The notes: generated from the letters alone by a model not told the origin. Numbered from the stretch's first letter, positions 8,438-17,548 are shown. The stretch: DNA of 64,000 nt from Streptomyces sp. NRRL WC-3626 (GCF_000718785.1 NZ_JOCA01000006.1:124001-188000); one strand, 5' to 3'. Program-made: numbers and translations.

Positions 8438-9336
8438 AGCGCCGCCACCTCCGCCGCCGTGGGGAAGGACACCTGCGCGCCCTCCCGGGTGACCGTCACC
8501 GCGCCCACCCGGGCCGCGTACGCCGCGGCCTGCGCGAGCGGCTCGCCCGCGCCGAGCCGCCAGGCCAGCGCGGCGGTGAACGCGTCACCCGCCCCGGTGG
8601 TGTCCACGGCACGCACCTTCACGGACGGCACCCGGGCGACACCGTCGGCGGACGCCACCAGCGCCCCCTCGCCGCCCAGCGTCACCACCACCGACCGCGG
8701 CCCGCGCGCGAGCAGCAGCTCCGCCCACTCCTCGGGGCTGTCCCCCGTGGCCGCGCCGCCGAGGATCACCTTCGCCTCGTGCTCGTTGACGATCAGCGGA
8801 TCGCAGGCCGCCAGCACCTCCGCCGGCAGCGGCAGCGGCGGCGACGGGTTCAGCACGAACCGGCTGCCCGGCGCCAGACTCCGCACCACCTCCACCACCG
8901 TCTCCAGCGGGATCTCCAGCTGCGCCGACACCACCCGGGAGGCGTGGAACAGGCCCCCGGCCGCCCGCACGTCCGCCGGAGTCAGCCGGCCGTTGGCACC
9001 CGGCGACACGACGATGCTGTTGTCACCCGACGGGTCCACCTGGATCAGCGCGACACCCGTCGGCGCCCCGCCCACCAGCACACCCACCGTGTCCACCCCG
9101 GCCGCCCGCTGCGAGTCCAGCAGCAGCCGGCCGTGCCCGTCGTCGCCGACCCGCGCCAGCAGCGCCGTACGGGCACCGAGACGGGCGGCCGCGGCGGCCT
9201 GGTTGGCGCCCTTGCCGCCCGGGTGGACGGCCAGGTCGGAACCGAGGACCGTCTCCCCGGCGCCCGGCCGGCGCTCGACACCGATCACGAGGTCGGCGTT
9301 GGCCGATCCCACGACCAGCAGGTCGTAGTCGTACAT
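8434..9336 (-). CDS. rbsK: Ribokinase RbsK (PfkB family)
   Basis: The enzyme has 300 residues when started at the ATG at 9336, which has GGGGAG seven bases upstream. An in-frame GTG at 9351 is less likely. PfkB motifs are clear: a glycine-rich substrate signature (HPGGKGANQAAAAARLG) near the N terminus and DTTGAGDAF near the C terminus, with Asp251 as catalytic base. It phosphorylates imported ribose to ribose 5-phosphate. It lies between the transporter fusion and rbsD. Confidence 0.94.
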   Translation of the reverse strand: MYDYDLLVVGSANADLVIGVERRPGAGETVLGSDLAVHPGGKGANQAAAAARLGARTALLARVGDDGHGRLLLDSQRAAGVDTVGVLVGGAPTGVALIQVDPSGDNSIVVSPGANGRLTPADVRAAGGLFHASRVVSAQLEIPLETVVEVVRSLAPGSRFVLNPSPPLPLPAEVLAACDPLIVNEHEAKVILGGAATGDSPEEWAELLLARGPRSVVVTLGGEGALVASADGVARVPSVKVRAVDTTGAGDAFTAALAWRLGAGEPLAQAAAYAARVGAVTVTREGAQVSFPTAAEVAAL

Positions 9337-9409
9337 GAAGTGGCTCCCCACTTGGTCCTGCGGGGCGGACGGCCGTCGTGGCCGCCCGCCCCGGTCCTGC
9401 CCGCCGGTG

Positions 9410-11365
9410 TCAGCCGCCGAAGCCGGCCACGTTCTCCTTCGTGACCACCTTCACCGGAACCTTCACCATCGCGTCGGTCTTCTTGCCCTCGGCCGCGCGC
9501 AGCGCGTTGTCCACCGCGATCCGGCCGAGTTCCCTCGGCTGCTGTGCGACGGACGCGTACAGCGTGCCCGCCTCGACCGCCTTGAGCCCGTCAGGCGTGC
9601 CGTCGAAGCCGACGACCTGGACCGACTTGCCGGCCTTCGAGCCGAGCGCCTTGAGCGCGCCGAGCGCCATCTCGTCGTTCTCGGCGAACACGCCGTCGAC
9701 GTCCGGGTGCGCCTGGAGCAGGTTCGTCATCACGTCCAGGCCCTTGGTGCGGTCGAAGTCCGCGGGCTGCTTCGCGACCACCTTGATGCCCGGGTAGTCC
9801 TTCAGGCCCTCGGCGAAGCCCGCGCCGCGCTCCCGGCTGGCGGAGGTGCCGGCCTGGCCCTGGAGGATCACGATGGTGCCCTCGCCGCCGAGCTTCTCGG
9901 CGAGCGCCTTGGCGCCCAGCGCGCCGCCCTCGACGTTGTCGGAGGCGACCAGCGCGGACGTCTTCGCCTTGTTGACGCCCCGGTCCACGGCGACGACGGG
10001 GATGTCGTCGTTGTTCGCCGAGCGCACCGAGGGGCCGGCGGCGTCCGAGTCGACCGGGTTGACGATGATCGCGGACCGGCTGCCGCTGACGAAGTTCTGC
10101 AGCTGGTTGGCCTGCTGCGAGGCGTCGTTCTGCGCGTCCGTGACCGTCAGGTCCACGCCCAGCTGCTTCGCCCGCTCCTCCGCGCCGGCCCGGATCTGTA
10201 CGAAGAACGGGTTGTTCAGCGTGGACAGCGACAGACCGACCTTCTGCGTCTTGCCGGCCGAAGAGCCGCCGTGCAGCAGCGAGGTGGCCGCGATCACCGC
10301 GATGGTGACGACCGCCGCGACCGTATAGGTGAGCGCCTGCTTCCTCCGGTTCCCGCCGGGGTCCGCCGCCGCCGGGGCCGTACTCGTACCCGCCTTGCGG
10401 CGGGCCGTGTCCAGCAGCACCGCCAGCGCGATCACCACACCGATGACCACCTGCTGCCAGAACGCGGAGACGGAGAGCAGGTTCAGGCCGTTGCGCAGCA
10501 CGGCGAGGATCAGCGCGCCGATCAGGGTGCCGGACGCCTTGCCGGTGCCGCCCGCGAGGGAGGCACCGCCGATGACGACGGCGGCGATCGCGTCGAGCTC
10601 GTAGCCCTGCGCGGCCTGCGGCTGCGCGGAGGAGAGCCGGGCGGCGAGCACGATGCCCGCGGTGGCGGCGAACAGGCCCGAGAACGCGTAGATGGCGATC
10701 TTCTGCCGCTTGACCCGCAGCCCGGACAGCCGGGCCGCCTCCTCGTTGCCGCCGATGGCGTACATGGAGCGGCCGATGTAGGTGCGGCGCAGCACGAACG
10801 CCGTCAGCAGACCCATGACCGTCAGCACGATCACCGGCACGGGCAGCCAGCCGCCCAGGTTGTCACCCAGGTGCGAGACGGAGTCGGGGATCGCGATGGG
10901 CGACCCCTGCGAGATCACCAGCGACAGCCCGCGCCCCACGGACAGCATGGCCAGCGTCGCGATGAACGGCGGCATCTTCCCGTACGAGATCAGGAAGCCG
11001 TTGACGACGCCGCACCCTATGCCGGTGAGGACCGCCAGCAGCACCGCCAGGGCGACGGGCACCCCCGCCTCGGTGGCGCTCCACGCGAGCACGGTGGCCG
11101 ACAGGGCGGCGACCGAGCCGACGGACAGGTCGATGCCCGCCGAGACGATGACGAAGGTCATGCCGAAGGCGAGGATCGCGGTGACGGCCGCCTGCACACC
11201 GATGTTCAGCAGGTTGTCGGTGGTGAGGAAGTCGCCGGAGAGCGCCGCCATGGCGATCACGAGGGCGATCAGCGCGGTGAGCGCGCCGTTGTCGAGGAGC
11301 AGACGGCGCAGGCCGCCCGGGGCGCTCTGCGCGCCCGGCCTGCTCTTGAGCGTGTCAGTTGCCAC
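9410..11365 (-). CDS. Ribose ABC transporter permease fused to substrate-binding protein (RbsC-RbsB)
   Basis: One 651-residue reading frame joins two normally separate proteins. Residues about 1-330 are an RbsC-type permease with 8-10 membrane segments, including the EAA-like stretch around GASLAGGTGKASGTLIGA. Residues about 345-362 form an extra membrane segment. From about residue 370 (KVGLSLSTLNNPFF) to the end is a complete RbsB-type ribose-binding domain with no signal peptide or lipobox of its own. The binding domain is therefore tethered outside the membrane by the permease. No frameshift or internal stop is seen. The ATG at 11365 overlaps rbsA by 11 bp. Confidence 0.92.
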   Translation of the reverse strand: MATDTLKSRPGAQSAPGGLRRLLLDNGALTALIALVIAMAALSGDFLTTDNLLNIGVQAAVTAILAFGMTFVIVSAGIDLSVGSVAALSATVLAWSATEAGVPVALAVLLAVLTGIGCGVVNGFLISYGKMPPFIATLAMLSVGRGLSLVISQGSPIAIPDSVSHLGDNLGGWLPVPVIVLTVMGLLTAFVLRRTYIGRSMYAIGGNEEAARLSGLRVKRQKIAIYAFSGLFAATAGIVLAARLSSAQPQAAQGYELDAIAAVVIGGASLAGGTGKASGTLIGALILAVLRNGLNLLSVSAFWQQVVIGVVIALAVLLDTARRKAGTSTAPAAADPGGNRRKQALTYTVAAVVTIAVIAATSLLHGGSSAGKTQKVGLSLSTLNNPFFVQIRAGAEERAKQLGVDLTVTDAQNDASQQANQLQNFVSGSRSAIIVNPVDSDAAGPSVRSANNDDIPVVAVDRGVNKAKTSALVASDNVEGGALGAKALAEKLGGEGTIVILQGQAGTSASRERGAGFAEGLKDYPGIKVVAKQPADFDRTKGLDVMTNLLQAHPDVDGVFAENDEMALGALKALGSKAGKSVQVVGFDGTPDGLKAVEAGTLYASVAQQPRELGRIAVDNALRAAEGKKTDAMVKVPVKVVTKENVAGFGG

Positions 11366-12875
11366 GGGGGGTCTCCGTTCCGGTGGTGGGGGTGCTGACG
11401 GCGAGTGCCATCACGCTGTCCTGGGTGGCCTGGTCGGCGGCCAGTTCGCCGGCGATCCGGCCCTGCGCCATGACCAGGACGCGGTCGCTCATGCCGAGGA
11501 CCTCGGGCAGATCGCTGGAGATCATCAGGACGGCGGCGCCCTGCGCGGTCAGTTCGTTGATGAGCTGGTAGATCTCGACCTTGGCGCCCACGTCGATCCC
11601 GCGGGTCGGCTCGTCGAGGATGAGGACCCGGGTGTCGGCCAGCAGCCACTTGCCGATGACGACCTTCTGCTGGTTGCCGCCGGACAGGGTGCGTACATGC
11701 TGGCCGAGGCCCGCCATCCGCACTCCGAGCTGCCGGGCGATCCGGTCCGCGGCCGTGTGCTGCCCCTTGAGGTCCACGAGGCCGCCGCGGGCGCTGGTGC
11801 GCAGGGTGACCAGTCCGAGGTTCTCCTCCACGGAGGCGTCGAGCACCAGCCCCTGGCCCTTGCGGTCCTCGGGCACCAGGCCGATACCGGCCGCCATGGC
11901 GGCGTTCACGTCGCCGCGCCGCAGGGCCGTGCCCGCGACCCGTACCGAGCCCCGGTCGTAGGGGTCCGCGCCGAACACGGCCCGGACGACCTCGGTCCGG
12001 CCCGCGCCGACCAGGCCCGCGATGCCGACGACCTCACCGGCCCGCACCTCGAAACCGACGTCGTGGAAGACGCCGTCCCGGGTCAGGCCCTCGACCTTGA
12101 GCAGCGCGTCACCGGCCTCGGCACGCTCACGCGGGTACTGCTGCTCGATCGACCGCCCCACCATGAGCCGTACGAGCTCGTCCCGCGGCGTGGATGCGGG
12201 CACCTGGCCGATGCTGCGGCCGTCCCGGATCACCGTCACCCGGTCGCCCAGGGCGGCGATCTCCTCCAGATGGTGGGTGATGAAGACGATCCCCACGCCG
12301 TCCTCGCGCAGCCGGCGCACGATCGAGAACAGCTTCTCGACCTCCTCCGAGGTCAGCACGGCGGTCGGCTCGTCCATGATCAGGACGCGCGCGTCCAGGC
12401 TCAGCGCCTTCGCGATCTCCACCATCTGCAGCCGGGCGATGCCCAGTTCACGCACCTGCGTGTGCGGGGAGACCTTCACGCCGACCCGCTCAAGGAGGAC
12501 GGCGGCGTCCGCCTCCATCCGCTTGCGGTCGATCATGCCGAACCGGCGCGGCTGACGCCCCAGGAAGATGTTCTCGGCCACCGTCAGATCGGGGACGAGG
12601 TTGAACTCCTGGTAGATGGTGGCGATCCCGAGCCGCTCGGAGTCCTGCGCACCGTCGATGCGCACATCCTCGCCGCCGACCGTGATCCGGCCGCTGTCGG
12701 GGGTGTAGGCACCGGAGAGCATCTTGATGAGGGTGCTCTTGCCCGCGCCGTTCTCACCGAGGAGCACATGCACCTCGCCCCGGCGCAGGTCGAAGTCGAC
12801 GCTGTCGAGGGCGACCACGCCCGGGAAGGTCTTGCGCAGGCCCTCGATGCGCAGCAACTCGTCCGCGTTGCTCAC
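11355..12875 (-). CDS. rbsA: Ribose ABC transporter ATP-binding protein RbsA
   Basis: This 506-residue protein carries two ABC domains in tandem, as sugar importers of the RbsA/MglA/XylG type do. The first domain has Walker A GENGAGKS at residues 40-47 and a Walker B segment VLIMDEPTAVL. The second has the signature LSGGNQQK and VLILDEPTRGIDVG. The GTG start at 12875 overlaps the rbsR stop (GTGA), so the two are translationally coupled. It energises ribose uptake through the permease encoded immediately downstream. Confidence 0.95.
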   Translation of the reverse strand: MSNADELLRIEGLRKTFPGVVALDSVDFDLRRGEVHVLLGENGAGKSTLIKMLSGAYTPDSGRITVGGEDVRIDGAQDSERLGIATIYQEFNLVPDLTVAENIFLGRQPRRFGMIDRKRMEADAAVLLERVGVKVSPHTQVRELGIARLQMVEIAKALSLDARVLIMDEPTAVLTSEEVEKLFSIVRRLREDGVGIVFITHHLEEIAALGDRVTVIRDGRSIGQVPASTPRDELVRLMVGRSIEQQYPRERAEAGDALLKVEGLTRDGVFHDVGFEVRAGEVVGIAGLVGAGRTEVVRAVFGADPYDRGSVRVAGTALRRGDVNAAMAAGIGLVPEDRKGQGLVLDASVEENLGLVTLRTSARGGLVDLKGQHTAADRIARQLGVRMAGLGQHVRTLSGGNQQKVVIGKWLLADTRVLILDEPTRGIDVGAKVEIYQLINELTAQGAAVLMISSDLPEVLGMSDRVLVMAQGRIAGELAADQATQDSVMALAVSTPTTGTETPRGN

Positions 12876-13915
12876 GACGTACTCCTTCGTACGGGGGAGG
12901 GATGGGGGGACTGGGTGGTGGGGGCCGGCTCACCGCACGAGCGGCGTACGACGAGCCGGGCGGGCAGGGTCACGGACTCACCGGGTCTGCCCTCGATACG
13001 GTCGACCAGCGCGCGTACGGCGGCCCGGCCCAGGGCGCCCGTCGGCTGGGCGATCGCGGTGACCGGCGGATCGGTGTGCACGAACCAGCGCACGTCGTCG
13101 AACGCGGCCAGCGCCAGGTCGTCGGGCACCCGCAGGCCCCGCGCGCGTACGGCGTCCAGCGCGCCGAGCGCCATCAGGTTGTCGGCGGCGAACACGACCT
13201 CGGGCGGTTCGGCCAGATCGAGGAAGCCCTCGGTGACCCGGCGGCCGCTGTCGGCCTGGAAGTCGCCCTGGCCTATGTAGGCGTCGGGGAGGTCGAGGCC
13301 GTGATCGCCGAGCGCCTCCCGGAAGGCGTCCACGCGCTCGCGGCCCGTCGTGGTGGCGGCGGGGCCCGCGATGATCGCGAGCCGGCGGTGCCCGAGCGCG
13401 TGAAGATGCGCCACGAGGTCCCGTACGGCGTCCCGCCCGTCCGACCTGACGACGGGCACGTCCACACCGGGGATCCACCGGTCGACGAACACCATGGGCG
13501 TACCGGCTCGGGCCGCCTCCAGCATGCGCGGCGAACCGCGGTCGGTGGGGGAGACGAGCAGGCCGTCGATACGGCGGTCCAGCAGCGTCGTGACGTGGTG
13601 GTCCTGGAGCTCCGGCCGCTCGTCGGCGTTGCCGATGATCACGCTGTAGCCGAGCGCGCGGGCCTCCTCCTCGACGGAGCGGGCCAGCTCGGTGAAGTAC
13701 GGGTTCATCACGTCGCTGATCACCAGCCCGAGGGTGCGGGTCTGATCGGTGCGCAACGAACGTGCGACGGCGTTCGGCCGGTAGCTCAGCGCCTCCACGG
13801 CGGCCATCACCCGCCGGCGCGCGTCGTCGCTGACCGACGGATGGTCGTTCAGCACCCGCGACACCGTGGCGACGGAGAGCCCCGCCTCGGCAGCGACATC
13901 CTTGATGCTCGCCAT
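12872..13915 (-). CDS. rbsR: LacI-family ribose operon repressor
   Basis: The protein has 347 residues from the ATG at 13915. A GTG directly before it at 13918 is the alternative, and GGAGG at 13926-13930 could serve either. The LacI helix-turn-helix (SIKDVAAEAGLSVATVSRVLNDHPSVS) is N-terminal and a ribose-binding-like domain follows. As the first gene of the rbs operon it is expected to repress itself and the transporter and kinase genes, with release by ribose or ribose 5-phosphate. Two operator-like repeats lie just upstream. Confidence 0.92.
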   Translation of the reverse strand: MASIKDVAAEAGLSVATVSRVLNDHPSVSDDARRRVMAAVEALSYRPNAVARSLRTDQTRTLGLVISDVMNPYFTELARSVEEEARALGYSVIIGNADERPELQDHHVTTLLDRRIDGLLVSPTDRGSPRMLEAARAGTPMVFVDRWIPGVDVPVVRSDGRDAVRDLVAHLHALGHRRLAIIAGPAATTTGRERVDAFREALGDHGLDLPDAYIGQGDFQADSGRRVTEGFLDLAEPPEVVFAADNLMALGALDAVRARGLRVPDDLALAAFDDVRWFVHTDPPVTAIAQPTGALGRAAVRALVDRIEGRPGESVTLPARLVVRRSCGEPAPTTQSPHPSPVRRSTS

Positions 13916-13933
13916 CACCGCTCCACCTCCTCG

Positions 13934-13969
13934 TGGAATCGATTACATGAGGAATTGGAAACGATTACA
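13934..13969. promoter_or_regulatory. Paired LacI-type operator repeats upstream of rbsR
   Basis: TGGAATCGATTACA (13934-13947) and TGGAAACGATTACA (13956-13969) differ at one base. They are spaced 22 bp apart, about two helical turns, so they present the same DNA face. Each contains the imperfect CG-centred symmetry expected of a LacI-family site. They lie 19-54 bp upstream of the repressor start and so probably cover its promoter. Confidence 0.7.
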
Positions 13970-14108
13970 CGGGGTGGAAGCAAGGGGGGTGGGGGTGGCC
14001 GATACGCAATCGTGACCGGGGGTGGAGGCGGGCCGGGGGCGGGTTGTGACCGCCGCCCCGGGAGATGTGACCCTTGGGGCCACTCGCAAAGGCCCGGCCC
14101 CGGCCCCG

Positions 14109-14519
14109 TCAGGCTGCGGACAGTTCGCACCACACGTACTTGCCGTGACTGCCGTGCCTGGCGAGAGGCTGCCACCCCCACACGTCGGCGCAGGCCCGCA
14201 CCAGGGCCAGGCCCCGCCCGTCCTCCGACTCGGCCTGCCCTTCGAACGGCCTCGGCGGTTTTGGGGGTTGGGGGTCCGCGTCCCACGCCCCGATCCGCAA
14301 CGTCCCCGGCGGCGACCAGCGCACGCGCAGGCCGGCGGGTCCCTTGGTGTGACGTACGGCGTTGGACACCAGCTCCGTGGCGAGGAGTTCGGCGACGTCG
14401 ACGAGGCGGATGAGGCCGTGCATGGTCAGGATGAGACGCAGGGTGCGGCGGCTGACGGTGACGGCGCGGAGGTCGTGGGGGATGTAAAGGGAGTACTCCC
14501 ACGGTTCGTTTTCGGGCAT
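14109..14519 (-). CDS. ATP-binding protein, anti-sigma-factor-like HATPase
   Basis: This 136-residue protein starts at the ATG at 14519 (MPENEPWEYSLYIP), chosen for the CGGAG six bases upstream. Two ATP-binding motifs of the GHKL fold are clear: an N box ELVSNAVRHT and a G1 box EDGRGLALV. There are no other domains, which matches the single-domain SpoIIAB/RsbW-like kinases that are numerous in Streptomyces. It diverges from an XRE-DUF397 pair, the classic whiJ/abaA-type grouping. A role in modulating a regulator or sigma factor is inferred. Confidence 0.85.
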   Translation of the reverse strand: MPENEPWEYSLYIPHDLRAVTVSRRTLRLILTMHGLIRLVDVAELLATELVSNAVRHTKGPAGLRVRWSPPGTLRIGAWDADPQPPKPPRPFEGQAESEDGRGLALVRACADVWGWQPLARHGSHGKYVWCELSAA

Positions 14520-14742
14520 GCGGAACTCCGTTGTCGGTGAGGGGGAGTGAGGAAGGGGTCCTGGTGTCGTTGCCGCAGCCGTCATGGCAGGACGGGGCGG
14601 TGCGCTTCCGGTGACCCGGTGTCGCACGGTGTGCGTCGCGTCACTGACGGTAGGGCTAACATGTCATACGCGGCAAGCCGATCGCCTAATCTGCCCCCGA
14701 ACGGGTCGCGCCGGCGGACTCGTTGATCCGAAGGAGTCCTGC

Positions 14743-15588
14743 ATGGTCTTGAGGCGCGAGTGCACCGCACGTCAGTTGCGTCTGGCAGTCGAATTGCGCA
14801 GGTTGCGAGACGCCGCAGGGCTCTCCGCCATGGAGGCGGCGGCATTGCTCGGAGTGAACCGCGTCCAGATCAGCCACATCGAGTCCGGCCTGGCGGGTGT
14901 GAGCGAAGAGCGCCTGCGCCGCCTCGCGGCGCACTACTCGTGTACGGACGAGGCGTTCATCGACGCCCTCGTCGCCATGGCGACGGACCGGACTCGTGGC
15001 TGGTGGGAGGAGTACCGAGGCCTGCTCCCCACGCCGTTCCTGGACCTCGCCGAGTTGGAGCACCACTCCACGTTCCGGTGGGACGTGGAGTTCCTGTTCA
15101 TTCCCGGCCTGTTGCAGACGGAGGACTACGCCCGTGCCGCCTTCGCTTCCCGGGTGCCAGAACTTCCCCGTGAGGAGCTGGATCTGCGAGTCCGTCACCG
15201 GATGCGGCGGAAGGTGACTCTCGAAGCACCGGTCCCGTACGAGGCCGTCGTCCATGAAGCGGCACTTCGTATCAGGGTGGGAAGCCGAGCCACTGCGCGG
15301 GCCCAGCTCGCTCGTCTCCTGGCGCTCTCCGAAACCGATCACATCAGCGTGCGCGTCATCCCCTTCGATCTGGACGGCTTCGGTGGTACGTGGAGCCCCA
15401 TGATGCTGGCGGGTGGAGCTGTGCCCAAGCTGGACACGGCTGTCCGCGACGCACCTCACGGCACCGGGTTCATCGATTCCGAAGCGCAACTCGGCGTCTT
15501 TCGAACGGTTTTCCGTAAAGTGGAGGGCGTGTCGCTCGACTCCAGCCGGTCGCGTGACCTCATCCAGAGACTGGCCAAGGAACTGTGA
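14743..15588 (+). CDS. Helix-turn-helix regulator with DUF5753 (Scr1/WhiJ-like)
   Basis: The protein has 281 residues from the ATG at 14743, preceded by AAGGAG. Residues about 10-65 are an XRE helix-turn-helix (AMEAAALLGVNRVQISHIESG). Residues about 85-275 are the DUF5753 domain, with the typical FLFIPGLLQTEDYARA segment. The next gene, 7 bp away, encodes its usual DUF397 partner. These pairs behave like antitoxin/regulator and effector modules in Streptomyces development. The target genes are unknown. Confidence 0.92.
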   Translation: MVLRRECTARQLRLAVELRRLRDAAGLSAMEAAALLGVNRVQISHIESGLAGVSEERLRRLAAHYSCTDEAFIDALVAMATDRTRGWWEEYRGLLPTPFLDLAELEHHSTFRWDVEFLFIPGLLQTEDYARAAFASRVPELPREELDLRVRHRMRRKVTLEAPVPYEAVVHEAALRIRVGSRATARAQLARLLALSETDHISVRVIPFDLDGFGGTWSPMMLAGGAVPKLDTAVRDAPHGTGFIDSEAQLGVFRTVFRKVEGVSLDSSRSRDLIQRLAKEL

Positions 15589-15595
15589 GGCTTCC

Positions 15596-15796
15596 GTGTC
15601 CACCCCTGACAACTGGCGCAAGTCGTCCTACTCCGGCGGCGGTGACGGCAATAACTGCGTGGAGATCGCGTCCTCGCCCACCCGCGCAGCCGTCCGCGAC
15701 TCCAAGGCCCCCGCCCGAGCCACCCTCACCTTCCGCGCCTCCGCCTTCACCCCCTTCCTCACGGCGCTGAAGGGGCCGGCTTCGACGAAGCCGTGA
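15596..15796 (+). CDS. DUF397 protein
   Basis: This 66-residue protein starts at the GTG at 15596. It carries the DUF397 core WRKSSYSGGGDGNNCVEIA followed by AVRDSKAP and a short C-terminal helix. Length and motif are typical. It follows the XRE-DUF5753 gene and is probably co-transcribed with it. Partner binding is known for the family; the effect on this regulator is inferred. Confidence 0.9.
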   Translation: MSTPDNWRKSSYSGGGDGNNCVEIASSPTRAAVRDSKAPARATLTFRASAFTPFLTALKGPASTKP

Positions 15797-15846
15797 CATC
15801 GCGGGCTCGCCGCTCGATGTCGGTGGCTGCTGGCAGGATGCAGACC

Positions 15847-16500
15847 ATGAGCCGGATCATTTCCTACAGCACCGCCGACAAGGCCGACATCCTCACCTTC
15901 CTGGGAGGAACGGAACGGCTGACGGTCGTTCAGACGCGCCTTCTCGGCCTCATGCGGGAGAAAGCGAAAGAGAGTCAGGAGGACCTGGAGCGTCAGGGCA
16001 TAGACCTCGGTCTGACCGTCCCCGACGCGCTGGAGCACCTCGTCGCCGGTCGCGCGGACTCCACGGCCGAATACGCGGGCAGCGCCTACCACCGGGCGCT
16101 CCAGCACATCATCGACCACAACGCCTCCGACCCCGCCGACTTCGGTGTCTACTCCAAGCCCTCCACCTTCTTCGGCCTGCTCGACGAGGAACTGCGCCGC
16201 GCGGGCGTGAGCGCCGAACTCCTGCTGCACGACCACCTGTTCTCCGGGCCGCCGCCGGAGATCCCCTTCTCCGTTCCCTACGCCGTGGACGGGCCAGACA
16301 TCGGCATGTTCCCGCTGGCCAAGGCCCAGCCGGCCGCCGACGCCTACCGTGCGGTGCTGGACCGGGTGGACGCGGACTTCCGGTACGACCTCCAGGAGAT
16401 AGCGGAGAAGCTCGAGACGGAACACCGGGAGTGGGAGTACGCCACGAAGAACATCGACTGGTACACCCAGGACACGATCTTCTTCTCCATCACGGGCTGA
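15847..16500 (+). CDS. Uncharacterised protein, possibly DUF7691 family
   Basis: This 217-residue soluble protein starts at the ATG at 15847 (MSRIISYSTADKADIL), with GCAGGA upstream. I know similar Streptomyces proteins beginning with the same SYSTADKxDxLxFLG pattern and believe they are grouped as DUF7691, but this could not be checked. It has no signal peptide or membrane segment, is acidic, and ends in a conserved-looking WYTQDTIFFSITG. Function is unknown. It lies downstream of the DUF397 gene with about 50 bp between. Confidence 0.75.
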   Translation: MSRIISYSTADKADILTFLGGTERLTVVQTRLLGLMREKAKESQEDLERQGIDLGLTVPDALEHLVAGRADSTAEYAGSAYHRALQHIIDHNASDPADFGVYSKPSTFFGLLDEELRRAGVSAELLLHDHLFSGPPPEIPFSVPYAVDGPDIGMFPLAKAQPAADAYRAVLDRVDADFRYDLQEIAEKLETEHREWEYATKNIDWYTQDTIFFSITG

Positions 16501-16513
16501 GCGGTACGCATCG

Positions 16514-16894
16514 ATGGCGGACGCGGGTCAGGTGAGCCGGGGCGGGGCCGTCCGGGTCGGGCTCCTCCTCGGCGGGGGCACCTCGGTCGTGGCCACCGTC
16601 GCCATCGGGCAGGTGTGGGCCGCCTGCGACGTCGGGGTCGACTCGGCGGCGAACTCCTTCACGTTGCTCTTCCTCGCCCCGCTGTTCTGGTTCGCCACGG
16701 CGATCCCGCTCGCCGTCCTGTACGGCGTCGTCGCCGGACGGCACCGGCGTGCGGCCCTCGCGGCGGCGCTGCTGCTCGCCGTGTGCTGCGCGTGGTTCCT
16801 GGTCACCTGGCTCGGCGTGCTCGACTCCTACCCGGACCCCGTATGCCCGGGGAACGTCCCGCCCTGGTGGCCGGAGTTCATACCCGCGTCATGA
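16514..16894 (+). CDS. Small integral membrane protein
   Basis: The protein has 126 residues with three hydrophobic segments at about 14-33, 47-70 and 78-100. It ends in a Pro/Trp-rich tail containing two cysteines overall (AACDVGVD and DPVCPGN). It begins 13 bp after the preceding gene and may be co-transcribed. No family is recognised. Its 3' end overlaps the converging Uma2 gene by 6 bp. Confidence 0.7.
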   Translation: MADAGQVSRGGAVRVGLLLGGGTSVVATVAIGQVWAACDVGVDSAANSFTLLFLAPLFWFATAIPLAVLYGVVAGRHRRAALAAALLLAVCCAWFLVTWLGVLDSYPDPVCPGNVPPWWPEFIPAS

Positions 16895-17482
16895 CCTGGG
16901 CGGAACGGCGGAGCCGTCCCTGCCGTACCTGCGGAACTCCGACGTCTCCACCGTCCACGGCCCGAACGGCACCGAGTCGCCGAAGATGTACGGCTCCTTG
17001 TTGCTGTAGCGGCCCCTGCACGGCTCGGAGTGCACCTCGATGGTGCCGGTGCGCGGGTCCACGATCATGTAGCGCGGGATGCCCATGGCCGGATAGTCGG
17101 CCAGCTTCTCGTCGTAGTCGTTGCTCGGGTTGGACGGCGAGACGATCTCGACAGCGGCCAGCACCTGCGTCGCATCGACGGCCAGGCCCTCTTCGTCGAG
17201 CGTCGCCTCGGGGATCACCACGGCATCGGGCCGGCGCATGCGCCCGATGGCAGGGTGCTCGATCTCGGGTCCGTTGGCGCAGATGTAACCGGGGTGGGTG
17301 CGGGGCAGTTGCGCGTCCAACTGCTTGCAGATGCGGCGGACAGCCCCCTCGTGGCGCTTGGACGGGCACATCATCGCCAGTATCGGACCGGACGGCCCGA
17401 TCTCGACGCTCCACGACCCCTCGAGCTGCTCCGAGTAGGCCCCGAGGTCTGCGGCGATGGCGCGCATCTTGGCGTAGTCCAT
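16889..17482 (-). CDS. Uma2-family PD-(D/E)XK endonuclease-like protein
   Basis: This 197-residue protein starts at the ATG at 17482 (MDYAKMRAIAADLGAYSE). The Uma2 nuclease fold is indicated by RRPDAVVIPEA and by AAVEIVSPSNPSNDYDEKLADY, which supply the Asp, Glu and Lys of the PD-(D/E)XK site. Uma2 genes are greatly expanded in Streptomyces and their biological role is unresolved. The reading frame continues far upstream only because it shadows the helicase gene on the other strand. Confidence 0.88.
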   Translation of the reverse strand: MDYAKMRAIAADLGAYSEQLEGSWSVEIGPSGPILAMMCPSKRHEGAVRRICKQLDAQLPRTHPGYICANGPEIEHPAIGRMRRPDAVVIPEATLDEEGLAVDATQVLAAVEIVSPSNPSNDYDEKLADYPAMGIPRYMIVDPRTGTIEVHSEPCRGRYSNKEPYIFGDSVPFGPWTVETSEFRRYGRDGSAVPPRS

Positions 17483-17548
17483 GAGGCCAGCGTACTGAGG
17501 GGGCGACTTCCCGGCCGCCCTGTCACACCCCACCGGTACCGTCGGATC

